Notes: generated by a model not told the origin, from the sequence alone. A DNA stretch of 34,541 nucleotides from Streptomyces cavernae (GCF_004023625.1 NZ_RPDJ01000062.1:1-34541); one strand, 5' to 3'; positions 14,878 through 22,981 are shown, counted from the stretch's first letter. A program made the numbers and translations.

Positions 14878-16242
14878 GTGACTCGACCGCACATCGTGAT
14901 CGTGGGCGCCGGCTTCGCCGGCTACCGCACCGCGCACACCCTGTCCCGACTGGTACGGAACAAAGCGGACATCACGATCCTCAACCCGACCGACTACTTC
15001 CTGTACCTGCCGCTGTTGCCCCAGGTCGCCGCCGGGGTGCTGGAGCCGCGCAGGGTCACCGTCTCGCTCTCCGGCACCCTGCGGGGCGTACGCCTGGTGC
15101 TCGGTGAGGCGGACGGCATCGACCTCGACGCACGCACCGTGCACTACACCGACCCCGAGGGCGACGGCGGCACCCTCACCTACGACCGGCTGGTGCTGGC
15201 CGTAGGCAGCGTCAACAAACTGCTGCCGATCCCCGGTGTCGCCGAGCACGCACACGGTTTCCGGGGGATGCCCGAGGCGCTGTACCTGCGCGACCACGTG
15301 ACCCGGCAGATCGAGCTGGCCGCCGTCGGCGACCCCAAGGAGTGCCGGTCGCGCTGCACCTTCGTGGTGGTCGGCGCGGGTTACACCGGGACGGAGGTCG
15401 CCGCACAGGGGAAGCTGTTCACGGACGAGCTGGTCCGCAAGCAGCCGCAGTGGCAGGGCGTCCGGCCCCGCTGGATGCTGCTCGACATCGCCCCGCGGGT
15501 GCTGCCCGAACTCGACCAGCGGCTGTCCCGCACCGCCGACAGGGTACTCAGGCAGCGCGGGGTCGACGTCCGTACCGGGACGTCCGTGGCGGAGGCCACG
15601 GCGACCGGGGTGCGGCTGTCCGACGGGGAGTTCGTCGACACCCGGACCCTGGTCTGGTGCGTCGGCGTACGGCCCGACCCGCTGGTGGAGGGCATCGGCC
15701 GGCCCCTGGACCGCGGTCGGCTGATCGTGGACCCGTATATGCAGGTGCCGGGCCACTCCGACGTGTTCGCCTGCGGTGACGCCGCCGCCGTGCCGGACCT
15801 CAACAATCCGGGCAAGTTCACCCCGATGACCGCCCAGCACGCCTGGCGGCACGGGAAGGTCGCGGGCCGCAACGTCGCCGCCTCGCTCGGCATCGGCACC
15901 TGGGACACCTACCGCCACAAGGACATGGGTTTCACCGTGGACCTCGGCGGGGTGAAGGCCGCCGCAAACCCGCTCGGTGTCCATCTGTCGGGCCCGGCCG
16001 CCGGTGCCGTCACCCGCGGCTACCACCTGGCCGCGATGCCCGGCAACCGGATCCGGGTCGCCGCGGACTGGCTGCTCGACGCCGTACTGCCCCGCCAGGC
16101 CGTGCAGCTCGGCCTGCTCAGGTCCTGGTCGGTGCCGCTGGACACGTCCTCCCCCGAGCTGGCCCGGGTTCCGGCGCCCGAGAAGGCCGAGGACACGGCT
16201 GCTGACCGCACCGCCGCCAACCCGAAGGAGGGAGACGCATGA
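14878..16242 (+). CDS. ndh: Type II NADH dehydrogenase (NDH-2)
   Basis: A 454-residue FAD-dependent NADH:quinone oxidoreductase. The FAD motif is at the N-terminus (HIVIVGAGFAGYRTA), DYFLYLPLLPQVAAGVLEPR is the family's second conserved block, VVVGAGYTGTEVA is the NADH-binding motif (about residues 163-175) and DVFACGDAAAV is the C-terminal FAD motif. The C-terminal amphipathic region that attaches such enzymes to the membrane is present (ADWLLDAVLPRQAVQLGLL). The GTG start follows a GGAGGC ribosome site. It feeds electrons into menaquinone without proton pumping. The stop overlaps the transketolase ATG as ATGA, so translation of the two is coupled. Confidence 0.93.
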   Translation: MTRPHIVIVGAGFAGYRTAHTLSRLVRNKADITILNPTDYFLYLPLLPQVAAGVLEPRRVTVSLSGTLRGVRLVLGEADGIDLDARTVHYTDPEGDGGTLTYDRLVLAVGSVNKLLPIPGVAEHAHGFRGMPEALYLRDHVTRQIELAAVGDPKECRSRCTFVVVGAGYTGTEVAAQGKLFTDELVRKQPQWQGVRPRWMLLDIAPRVLPELDQRLSRTADRVLRQRGVDVRTGTSVAEATATGVRLSDGEFVDTRTLVWCVGVRPDPLVEGIGRPLDRGRLIVDPYMQVPGHSDVFACGDAAAVPDLNNPGKFTPMTAQHAWRHGKVAGRNVAASLGIGTWDTYRHKDMGFTVDLGGVKAAANPLGVHLSGPAAGAVTRGYHLAAMPGNRIRVAADWLLDAVLPRQAVQLGLLRSWSVPLDTSSPELARVPAPEKAEDTAADRTAANPKEGDA

Positions 16243-18086
16243 CCGACCGTCGACTTGCCGCGCTGGGACAGCAGTTGCGGGTCGACAGTGTGCGGGCGGC
16301 CGCCGCGGCCGGTTCCGGGCACCCGACCTCATCGATGTCCGCGGCGGACCTGATGGCCGTGCTGCTGGCCCGCCATCTGCGCTACGACTTCGAGCGCCCG
16401 GCCCACCCCGGCAACGACCGCTTCGTGCTCTCCAAAGGACACGCCTCACCGCTGCTGTACGCCGCGTACAAGGCCGCCGGCGCGATCAACGACACCGAAC
16501 TGCTCACCTTCCGCCATCAGGGCAGCCGCCTGGAAGGCCATCCGACGCCCCGGAAGCTGCCCTGGGTGGAGACCGCCACCGGCTCGCTCGGCCAGGGGCT
16601 GCCCGTCGGCGTGGGCATCGCCCTCACGGGCAAGCGGCTGGACCGGCTCGACTACCGCGTCTGGGTGCTGTGCGGCGACAGCGAGCTCGCCGAGGGCTCC
16701 GTGTGGGAGGCGGCGGAACACGCCGGGTACGAGCACCTCGACAACCTGATCGCCGTCATCGACGTCAACCGGCTCGGCCAGCGCGGCCCCACCCGGCACG
16801 GCCACGACCTGGACGCCTACGCCCGCCGCTTCCAGGCCTTCGGCTGGCACACCATCGAGGTCGACGGCCACGACGTGGACGCCGTCGACCGGGCGTACGG
16901 CGAGGCGGAATCCACGGTCGGCCAGCCCACCGCCGTCATCGCCCGCACCCTGAAGGGCAAGGGCGTGGCCGCGGTCGAGGACCGCGAGGGGTTGCACGGC
17001 AAGCCGTTGAAGGAGCCCGAGGAGGCGATCGCGGAACTCGGCGGCCCCCAGGACCTGCGGGTCGAGGTCCAGCAGCCGCCCGCGGCCCGGATGCTGCACG
17101 CGGTGCGCTCCGGCCGGCCGGAACTGCCGCGCTACGAGATCGGCGAGAAGGTCGCCACCCGCGACGCCTACGGACAGGCACTCGCCGCGCTCGGCAGTGT
17201 CCGCGGCGATGTCGTCGCCCTGGACGGCGAGGTCAGCGACTCCACCCGCGCCGAGTACTTCGCCAAGGAACACCCCGACCGGTTCTTCGAGTTCTACATC
17301 GCCGAGCAGCAGCTGGTCGCGGCGGCCGTAGGCATGGCGGCACGCGACTGGGTCCCTTATGTGTCCACGTTCGCGGCGTTCCTGACCCGCGCCCACGACT
17401 TCCTGCGGATGGCGACGATCAGCGGCGCCGGGATCAACGTGGTCGGCTCCCACGCGGGCGTCTCCATCGGCCAGGACGGCCCGTCCCAGATGGGCCTGGA
17501 GGACCTCGCCATGTTCCGGTCGCTGCACGGCTCGACCGTGCTGCACCCCTGCGACGCCAACCAGACCGCCCATCTCGTCGCACGGATGGCGGACGGCGAG
17601 GGCATCCGCTATCTGCGCACCCTGCGCGGCGAGACCCCGGTGATCTACGGGCCCGGCGAGGAGTTCCCGGTCGGCGGCAGCAAGGTGCTGCGCACCTCCG
17701 ACGAGGACCGGCTCACCGTCGTCGCGGCCGGCACGACCGTCCACGAGGCGCTGACCGCCGCGGACCTGCTGGCGGACGAGGGCATCCAGGTACGGGTGAT
17801 CGACCTGTACTCGATCAAGCCCGTCGACCGGCACACCCTGCGCGCGGCGGCCGAGCAGACGGGCTGTCTGCTCACCGTCGAGGACCATCACGAGGAGGGC
17901 GGCCTCGGTGACGCGGTCCTCGACGCCTTCCTCGACGGCCGCCCCTCCCCCCGCCTGGTCCGTCTCGCGGTCCGGACCATGCCGGGCTCGGCGTCGCCCG
18001 CCGAACAGCTGCACGCGGCCGGTATCGACGCCGAGTCGATCGCGGCCTCGGCGCGGCTGCTGGTGGAACACGCGGTGGTGGCCTGA
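16239..18086 (+). CDS. tkt: Transketolase (short, animal-like length)
   Basis: A 615-residue thiamine-diphosphate enzyme that moves two-carbon units in the pentose phosphate pathway. Visible are AGSGHPTSSMSAADL, KGHASPLLYAAYKAAG, the ThDP/Mg motif GDSELAEGSVWEAAEHAGYE through IAVIDVN, the pyrimidine domain with FFEFYIAEQQLVAAAVGMA and the substrate His in SHAGVSIGQDGPSQM. It is shorter than the enteric type (about 660) and resembles the single-chain animal-like group. It is unlikely to be the main transketolase, which in Streptomyces lies in a glucose-6-phosphate dehydrogenase operon (from memory). It overlaps ndh by 4 bp and is followed after 10 bp by the LigD-type gene. Confidence 0.93.
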   Translation: MTDRRLAALGQQLRVDSVRAAAAAGSGHPTSSMSAADLMAVLLARHLRYDFERPAHPGNDRFVLSKGHASPLLYAAYKAAGAINDTELLTFRHQGSRLEGHPTPRKLPWVETATGSLGQGLPVGVGIALTGKRLDRLDYRVWVLCGDSELAEGSVWEAAEHAGYEHLDNLIAVIDVNRLGQRGPTRHGHDLDAYARRFQAFGWHTIEVDGHDVDAVDRAYGEAESTVGQPTAVIARTLKGKGVAAVEDREGLHGKPLKEPEEAIAELGGPQDLRVEVQQPPAARMLHAVRSGRPELPRYEIGEKVATRDAYGQALAALGSVRGDVVALDGEVSDSTRAEYFAKEHPDRFFEFYIAEQQLVAAAVGMAARDWVPYVSTFAAFLTRAHDFLRMATISGAGINVVGSHAGVSIGQDGPSQMGLEDLAMFRSLHGSTVLHPCDANQTAHLVARMADGEGIRYLRTLRGETPVIYGPGEEFPVGGSKVLRTSDEDRLTVVAAGTTVHEALTAADLLADEGIQVRVIDLYSIKPVDRHTLRAAAEQTGCLLTVEDHHEEGGLGDAVLDAFLDGRPSPRLVRLAVRTMPGSASPAEQLHAAGIDAESIAASARLLVEHAVVA

Positions 18087-18096
18087 CGGGACCGCG

Positions 18097-18999
18097 ATGA
18101 CCACTGTGCGCATCGGCCGGCGCACCGTCGAGGTGCGCCGGCCGGACAAGGTGCTGTTCCCCGAAGACGGTTACACCAAGGCCGACCTCGTCGACCACTA
18201 CCGCGGCGTCGCGCCGTACATGGTGCCGCAGCTGCGGGGGAGGCCGCTGATGGTGGAGCGGTACCCCGACGGGCTCGGCGGACCCCGCTTCATGCAGAAG
18301 AACGTCTCCGAGCACTATCCGGACTGGATCACCCGGGCCGAGGTGCCGAAGGAGGGCGGCACGGTCACCCACCCCGTCTGTGACGAGCCCGCGACGCTCG
18401 TCTACCTGGCGGACCAGGCCTGCATCACCTTGCACCGCTGGCTCTCCCGGACCCGGGCGGTCGACTGCCCGGACGTCCTGGTCTTCGACCTCGATCCGGC
18501 CGAGGACGACTTCGCCCGGGTACGGGAAGCCGCCCACCTGCTGCGCGAGCTGCTCCAGGAGCTGAAGCTGCCGTCCGCGCCGATGACCACCGGCTCTCGG
18601 GGGCTGCACGTCGTGGTGCCGCTGAACGGCCGGCACGGCTTCGACGAGGTCCGGGAGTTCGCCAGGGACGTCGCCGACACCCTCGCCGATGCCCACCCCG
18701 ACCGGCTCACCACCGCCGCCCGCAAGAAGGAGCGGGGCGACCGGCTCTATCTGGACGTCCAGCGCAACGCCTATGCCCAGACCGCCGTCGCCCCGTTCTC
18801 CGTGCGGGCCAGACCCGGCGCCCCGGTCGCCGCCCCGATCGCCTGGGAGCAGTTGGACGACCCGTCCGTCGACGCCAGGACCTGGACCATCGACAACGCC
18901 GTGGAGCAGGCAGGCAGGGAACCCTGGGCCGGTCTGCCGCGCTCCGGACGCTCGCTGGGGCCGGCCCGGCGGGCACTCGACGCGCTGCGCGGGCGGTGA
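18097..18999 (+). CDS. LigD-type DNA polymerase/primase domain protein
   Basis: A 300-residue stand-alone polymerase domain of the archaeo-eukaryotic primase type found in bacterial LigD (end joining). Motif I with two catalytic Asp reads VFDLDP; motif II is GSRGLHVVVPL, with the conserved Ser and His; the third Asp lies in RLYLDVQRNAYAQT. The N-terminal VLFPEDGYTKADLVDHY and LMVERYPDGLGGPRFMQKN are also typical. No ligase, nuclease or Ku gene is in the window. It is the last gene of the ndh-tkt unit (10 bp after tkt). The ATG at 18097 is chosen because the frame further up belongs to tkt. Confidence 0.92.
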   Translation: MTTVRIGRRTVEVRRPDKVLFPEDGYTKADLVDHYRGVAPYMVPQLRGRPLMVERYPDGLGGPRFMQKNVSEHYPDWITRAEVPKEGGTVTHPVCDEPATLVYLADQACITLHRWLSRTRAVDCPDVLVFDLDPAEDDFARVREAAHLLRELLQELKLPSAPMTTGSRGLHVVVPLNGRHGFDEVREFARDVADTLADAHPDRLTTAARKKERGDRLYLDVQRNAYAQTAVAPFSVRARPGAPVAAPIAWEQLDDPSVDARTWTIDNAVEQAGREPWAGLPRSGRSLGPARRALDALRGR

Positions 19000-19011
19000 G
19001 AAACCCGCCCG
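18990..19011 (+). terminator. Hairpin across the LigD-type stop codon
   Basis: CGGGCGG (18990-18996) pairs with CCGCCCG (19005-19011) around an 8-nt loop that includes the TGA. It has no U-tract, so a terminator role is only possible. Confidence 0.35.
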
Positions 19012-19147
19012 GAAAGCCCACGCGGCGACGGTCACCCTGAGTGTTCACCAAGGCGCCCATATCGCCGGACAAGGACCCTGCGTACCCGTGAGACGGTCCG
19101 GTCTCCGCGGGCGGTACACGTGCGTCCTCCTGCATGTTCCCCAGCAG

Positions 19148-19171
19148 GTTTGGCCAAGGCCTGACGGGTCA
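19148..19171 (+). promoter_or_regulatory. Sigma-B-like promoter of the gas vesicle operon
   Basis: GTTT at 19148-19151, 14 nt, then GGGTCA at 19166-19171, near the GNNT-N14-16-GGGTAY class. A start about 7 nt downstream gives a short leader with GGAGGG before the gvpO ATG. Upstream lies a dyad GAGAC-N6-GTCTC (about 19091-19106) that could bind a regulator. The -10 is one base off consensus. Confidence 0.45.
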
Positions 19172-19200
19172 CCCGCTGTATCTAGGTGGCGGAGGGGGCC

Positions 19201-19548
19201 ATGGCAGACACACCGAACGCGGACACCGAGAAGAGCAACACGAACGCGAACACATCGAAGGAGAACCAGCCGGCGGAGGAACTGATGAAGCCCGTGGAGG
19301 TGCTGCGCGACGCGCGCGAGCAGCTCGAGGAGCTCACCGGGATGACCGTCGAGTCCGTGTCGTCGTTCGAGCCGTCGAAGGACGGCTGGCGGTTGGAGAT
19401 CGAGGTCCTGGAACTGGAACGGGTCCCCGACACGATGAGTCTGCTCGCGAGCTACGAGGTGCTCGTCGACTCGCAGGGCGAGCTCAGCGGCTATCGGCGC
19501 CTGCGCCGCTACGAACGCGGGCGCGCCGATCCGCACCGCGGTCACTAG
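19201..19548 (+). CDS. gvpO: Gas vesicle protein GvpO
   Basis: A 115-residue protein of the GvpO family, first gene of the cluster. The first 25 residues are polar and disordered (Asn, Thr, Glu, Lys). The conserved part starts at MKPVEVLRDAREQLEELTGMTVESV, continues with DGWRLEIEVLELERVPDTMSLLASYEV and ends with SGYRRLRRYERGR, a pattern shared by all GvpO. Its molecular function is not established; in haloarchaea it is needed for vesicle formation. The ATG at 19201 is preferred over GTG 19186 because GGAGGG sits 5 nt before it. A 231-bp gap separates it from gvpA, so gvpA may also have its own signals. Confidence 0.95.
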   Translation: MADTPNADTEKSNTNANTSKENQPAEELMKPVEVLRDAREQLEELTGMTVESVSSFEPSKDGWRLEIEVLELERVPDTMSLLASYEVLVDSQGELSGYRRLRRYERGRADPHRGH

Positions 19549-19591
19549 CCCCCATGCGCTCAGTCGGCTGGAAGCAGGAGCCGTCGGAGCC

Positions 19592-19783
19592 GTGGGGACG
19601 GCCGAAGTGACGACAGCGGAACGACGGAAAAGCAGACCGAGCGAGCGAAACGAGCGACGAGAAGAGAGATCCACAACGACCGAGGAACCCAAGACGAGAC
19701 GCACAACGAGACGCACCACGAGCGACCGACAGACAGCAGACGACACAAGCGACGAGCAGGACAAGGAGGCCCGGTCGGTATGA
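19592..19783 (+). other. Doubtful 63-codon ORF in the gvpO-gvpA gap
   Basis: A GTG at 19592 opens a 63-codon frame rich in Arg, Glu and Thr whose TGA overlaps the gvpA ATG as ATGA. Third positions have far more A than true genes here, and the composition follows the T-poor nature of the DNA. It is more likely an untranslated leader, but coupling through the ATGA overlap is possible. Confidence 0.2.
19609..19774 (+). promoter_or_regulatory. Nearly T-free leader before gvpA
   Basis: Over 166 nt there is a single T (19670). The strand is built of A, G and C with many CGA, GAG and ACG triplets (for example GAGCGAGCGAAACGAGCG). An RNA of this kind can form few stable hairpins, since it lacks U and alternates purines with single C. 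It ends in an AAGGAGG ribosome site ahead of the major shell-protein gene. Confidence 0.6.
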
Positions 19784-20214
19784 CCGTTGTCCCCGCACAG
19801 CAGCAGCAGTCAGGCGGAGGCGGCAGCAGCGGCCTGTACGACGTTCTGGAGCTCATACTCGACAGGGGGCTCGTCATTGACGCATTCGTACGAGTCTCAC
19901 TGGTCGGCATCGAGATCCTGAAGATCGACGTACGGGTCGTCGTAGCCAGCGTCGACACCTATCTGCGTTTCGCCGAGGCGTGCAACCGGCTCGACCTCGA
20001 GGCCGGCCCGCGCAAGCAGCCCGGGCTGCCCGACCTGGTCGGTGAGATCACCGAGTCCGGCGCGAAGGGAAAGTCGAAGGGGGCGCTGTCCGGCGCCGCC
20101 GAGACGGTCTCCGGCGCGTTCCGGGAAGCCAGGGGAGAGAAGGAGGAGCAAGGCGAAGCCCGGCCCCGCGCTCGTAAGTCCACCGCGGCGCGCAGGAAGG
20201 AGGAAGAGGAGTGA
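19780..20214 (+). CDS. gvpA: Gas vesicle shell protein GvpA, C-terminally extended
   Basis: A 144-residue GvpA-family protein. The shell core spans about 18-72: SGLYDVLELILDRGLVIDAF, VRVSLVGIEILKIDVRVVVASVDTYL, RFAEA, very close to cyanobacterial GvpA. It differs by a Gln/Gly-rich N-terminus and a C-terminal extension of about 70 residues that turns strongly charged (GAFREARGEKEEQ..., ending in RRKEEEE). Classical GvpA has about 70-75 residues and packs into ribs, so the extension would have to point out of the wall or mark a different assembly. An AAGGAGG ribosome site lies 10 nt upstream. The stop overlaps the gvpF GTG. Confidence 0.95.
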   Translation: MTVVPAQQQQSGGGGSSGLYDVLELILDRGLVIDAFVRVSLVGIEILKIDVRVVVASVDTYLRFAEACNRLDLEAGPRKQPGLPDLVGEITESGAKGKSKGALSGAAETVSGAFREARGEKEEQGEARPRARKSTAARRKEEEE

Positions 20215-20963
20215 GCACGTACATCTACGGGATCACCGCAGGCTCGCACCCTTCCCTTCCGGACGGCATCGACGGCGTCGGTGAACCGGCGCAGAAGGTA
20301 CGGATCGTCAAGGAGGGCGAGCTCGCGGCGGTCGTCAGTGACGCGCCCGAAGGGCTGCGCCCCAAGCGGCGGGACCTGCTCGCCCACCAGAACGTGCTGC
20401 AGGAGGCCGGTGCGGGCGGCACGGTGCTGCCCATGCGGTTCGGCAGCCTCGCCCCGGACGACGAGACGGTGGCGAACGTGCTCGCCGAACGCGTCGATCA
20501 CTACCAGGAGCGGCTGCGGACGCTGGCGGGCCGTGTCGAGTACAACGTCAAGGCCACCCACAACGAGGAGGCCGTGTTGCACCTCGTGATGGCCGAGAGC
20601 CCGGAGATCCGGGCCGCGGCCGAGGCCAACCGGCGTGCGGACGGCGGCAGTTACGACGACCGGATCAAGCTCGGCGAGATGGTTGCGGCGGCGGTGCAGG
20701 CCCGCGAGGCCGAGGACTCGGAGGTGCTCCGGCAGAACCTGGAACCGGTCGCCGAGGCGGTCAGCCCCGGACCCGAGTCCACCGGGTGGCTGGCCAACCT
20801 GTCCTTCCTGATCTCCGGCGACGACGCGGCCCGCTTCCTGGAGACGGTCGAGCAGATCCGTACGAGCCACCCGCACCTGGAGGTGCGGGTCAACGGGCCG
20901 CTGCCGCCTTACAGCTTCGTCGAGCCCGGTCCGGCCGAGCCCGTCCGGGCAGCTCGGGAGTGA
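20211..20963 (+). CDS. gvpF: Gas vesicle protein GvpF
   Basis: A 250-residue GvpL/GvpF family protein. It starts STYIYGITAGSHP, followed by AAVVSDAPEG and RRDLLAHQNVLQEAGAGGTVLPMRFGSLAPDDETV, the family's most conserved block, and ends in EVRVNGPLPPYSFVE. GvpF proteins are thought to cap or nucleate the vesicle tip by contact with GvpA. The GTG start overlaps the gvpA stop (GTGA). It is one of two paralogues in the cluster; the other is gvpL. Confidence 0.95.
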   Translation: MSTYIYGITAGSHPSLPDGIDGVGEPAQKVRIVKEGELAAVVSDAPEGLRPKRRDLLAHQNVLQEAGAGGTVLPMRFGSLAPDDETVANVLAERVDHYQERLRTLAGRVEYNVKATHNEEAVLHLVMAESPEIRAAAEANRRADGGSYDDRIKLGEMVAAAVQAREAEDSEVLRQNLEPVAEAVSPGPESTGWLANLSFLISGDDAARFLETVEQIRTSHPHLEVRVNGPLPPYSFVEPGPAEPVRAARE

Positions 20964-20967
20964 GGTC

Positions 20968-21231
20968 ATGGGCCTGATCGGAGAGGTGCTCCTGCTGCCG
21001 TTCGCCCCGGCGCGCGGCAGCCTCTGGGTGATCGAGCAACTGGTCGCCGAGGCGGAGCGCCGGTACTACGACCCGGGGGCGATCCGCGCCGAACTCGGCT
21101 TGCTCGAACAGCAGTTGGAGGCGGGCGAGATCGACGAGGCGGAGTTCGACCGCCGGGAGGACGAATTGCTGGACCGCCTGGAGATCGCCACGACCAGGGG
21201 TACGGCGACGGGCGAGGGGACGACACGATGA
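20968..21231 (+). CDS. gvpG: Gas vesicle protein GvpG
   Basis: An 87-residue protein with the GvpG signature: GLIGEVLLLPFAPARGSLWVI at the N-terminus, then an amphipathic helical stretch (EQLVAEAERRYYDP, LLEQQLEAGEIDEAEFDRREDELLDRL), which in the family is a coiled coil. The last 12 residues are unlike others and probably flexible. It follows gvpF by 4 bp with a GAGG ribosome site; its stop overlaps gvpY (ATGA). Confidence 0.93.
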   Translation: MGLIGEVLLLPFAPARGSLWVIEQLVAEAERRYYDPGAIRAELGLLEQQLEAGEIDEAEFDRREDELLDRLEIATTRGTATGEGTTR

Positions 21232-21872
21232 ACCGAGTGGGACTGGGCCTCGCGGTAGGGGCCGGATACGTCCTCGGACGTACGAAGAAGATGAAAATGG
21301 CCGTCGCCCTCGGCACGCTGGCGGCGGGCAAGCGCATGCAGCTGAGCCCGCGTGCCGTCGCGGAGCTGGTGAACCGGCAGCTGAAGGACAACCCGCAGCT
21401 GAAGGAGGTCAGCGACGAGCTCCGCGCGGATCTGCGTGGGGTCGGCAAGGCGGCGTCCGGCGCGCTGGTCGAACGGCAGATGTCGGGCCTCGCGGACCGG
21501 CTGCACGGCCGGACCGCGCAGGTACGGGACAAGATCTCGGGGGTCGCGCCGGACGTGCCGGGACTCGGCGGACAGGACGACGAGTCCGAGGAGTCCGAGG
21601 AATCCGAGGGGAAGGACACCTCGGCTCCTCGGGACGAGCGCGAGGAGGAACCCGCGGAGCAGGACGAGGATGAGCCCGGGGCTCGCGGGACGGAGCCGGC
21701 GCGCACGGCCACGGCTCCGGCGAAGAAGGCCGCGAAGAAGGCTCCGGCCAGGAAGAAGGCGGCTCCAGCGCAGAAGACCGCCCCCGCCAAGAAGGCCGCG
21801 AAGAAGACGGCCGCGAAGAAGACCGCCGCGAAGGGCACGACCCGTCGGGCTTCTGAGGGGAGGCGACGATGA
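21228..21872 (+). CDS. gvpY: GvpY, accessory protein with histone-H1-like tail
   Basis: A 214-residue protein known from Streptomyces gas vesicle clusters; its function is not established. Residues 1-110 carry a short hydrophobic start (VGLGLAVGAGYVLGRTKK), which looks like a weak membrane or interface helix, then helices (AELVNRQLKDNPQLKEVSDELR). Residues 117-149 are acidic (ESEESEE, EREEEPAEQDEDEP). Residues 158-214 are very basic, built of Ala/Pro/Lys repeats (APAKKAAKKAPARKK, AAKKTAAKKTAAK), as in histone H1 C-termini. The tail could bind DNA, RNA or the acidic tail of GvpZ, the next gene, which it overlaps by 4 bp. Confidence 0.88.
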   Translation: MNRVGLGLAVGAGYVLGRTKKMKMAVALGTLAAGKRMQLSPRAVAELVNRQLKDNPQLKEVSDELRADLRGVGKAASGALVERQMSGLADRLHGRTAQVRDKISGVAPDVPGLGGQDDESEESEESEGKDTSAPRDEREEEPAEQDEDEPGARGTEPARTATAPAKKAAKKAPARKKAAPAQKTAPAKKAAKKTAAKKTAAKGTTRRASEGRRR

Positions 21873-22981
21873 CGGACACCCTGAAAGGTGCGACGGACAC
21901 CGCCAAGGGCGCAACCGGGACACTCGGTGGCTTCGCGAAGAGCGAGGCGGCCGACCGGCTCAAGGCCGAGGTGCAGGACTACCTCGCGGCCCAGGCCCAG
22001 CGCGCGCTGGTCGGTTTCGGCCACAAGCTGGGTGAGACCACCGGCAAACTCAACGACATCGCCGAGGGCAAGAGCCCCGGCTTCGCCAAGCTCGCCCTGA
22101 ACACCGGGCGCAAGCTCGCCGAAGGAAAGGGGCCCCTGCGCACCGCCGTGGAGGTGGGCGCCGGACGCGCCAAGGACAGTGTGATCACCGCGTTCAAGGG
22201 CCTGGGGTCCAAGGGCAAGAAGGGCAAGGGGAAGTCCACGGGAAGCAAACCCACAGTCATCCTCGAGTACGTGGACGTCGGCGTGGACGTGCGCACGGCG
22301 TACGACCAGTGGACCCAGTTCGAGTCGTTCAGCACGTTTGCGAAGGGCATCAAGAACGCCCAGCGCGCTGACGACACCAGCTCCGACTGGACCGCGAAGA
22401 TCTTCCTGTCCACCCGCAGCTGGAAGGGCCGCACGACCGAGCAGGTGCCCGACGAGCGCATCGCATGGACCACTGAGGGCGACAAGGGCACCACCAAGGG
22501 CGTGGTCTCCTTCCACGCGCTGGCCGACCGCCTCACCCGGGTCCTGCTGATCATGGAGTACTACCCGCAGGGCTTCTTCGAGAAGACCGGCAACATCTGG
22601 CGCGCCCAGGGCCGCAGGGCCCGGCTCGACCTCAAGAACTTCGCACGCTTCATCACGATGCGCGGCGAGGCCACCGACGCCTGGCGCGGCGAGATCCGCG
22701 ACGGCGATGTGGTCCGCAGCCACGAGGACGCGGTCGCGGAGGAGGAGGAAGAGCGGGAGCCCGAGGACGAGTACGAGGGGTCCGAAGAGAACGAAGAACC
22801 CGAGGACGAGTACGAGGACACCTCCGAAGAGCCGGAGGAGGGCGAGGGCGCCCGGTACGAGGACGACGAGGCGTACCCCGAGGACGAGGAGGCCTACGAG
22901 GACGAGGACGAGGAGCCGACCGCGGAAGAGGAAGAAGAGGAAGAAGAGGAAGAAGAGCCCGTCGAGAGCCGGAGCCGCTGA
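21869..22981 (+). CDS. gvpZ: GvpZ, SRPBCC-domain protein with long acidic tail
   Basis: A 370-residue protein. Residues 1-125 are an Ala/Gly/Lys-rich helical region ending in a basic run (GSKGKKGKGKSTGSK). Residues 129-275 are an SRPBCC/polyketide-cyclase-like domain (VDVGVDVRTAYDQWTQFESF, WTAKIF, RIAWTTEG, GVVSFHAL, RVLLIMEYYPQGFFEKTG). Residues 291-366 are an almost pure Glu/Asp/Tyr tail without Lys, ending in a run of Glu. SRPBCC domains bind hydrophobic ligands; none can be named. The charge is the reverse of the GvpY tail. Overlap with gvpY is ATGA, with gvpJ TGATG. Confidence 0.9.
   Translation: MTDTLKGATDTAKGATGTLGGFAKSEAADRLKAEVQDYLAAQAQRALVGFGHKLGETTGKLNDIAEGKSPGFAKLALNTGRKLAEGKGPLRTAVEVGAGRAKDSVITAFKGLGSKGKKGKGKSTGSKPTVILEYVDVGVDVRTAYDQWTQFESFSTFAKGIKNAQRADDTSSDWTAKIFLSTRSWKGRTTEQVPDERIAWTTEGDKGTTKGVVSFHALADRLTRVLLIMEYYPQGFFEKTGNIWRAQGRRARLDLKNFARFITMRGEATDAWRGEIRDGDVVRSHEDAVAEEEEEREPEDEYEGSEENEEPEDEYEDTSEEPEEGEGARYEDDEAYPEDEEAYEDEDEEPTAEEEEEEEEEEEPVESRSR

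Noticed and set aside
19186..19200. GTG start of gvpO 15 bp upstream
   Set aside because: It would put the GGAGGG ribosome site inside the coding region; the ATG at 19201 is placed correctly after it.
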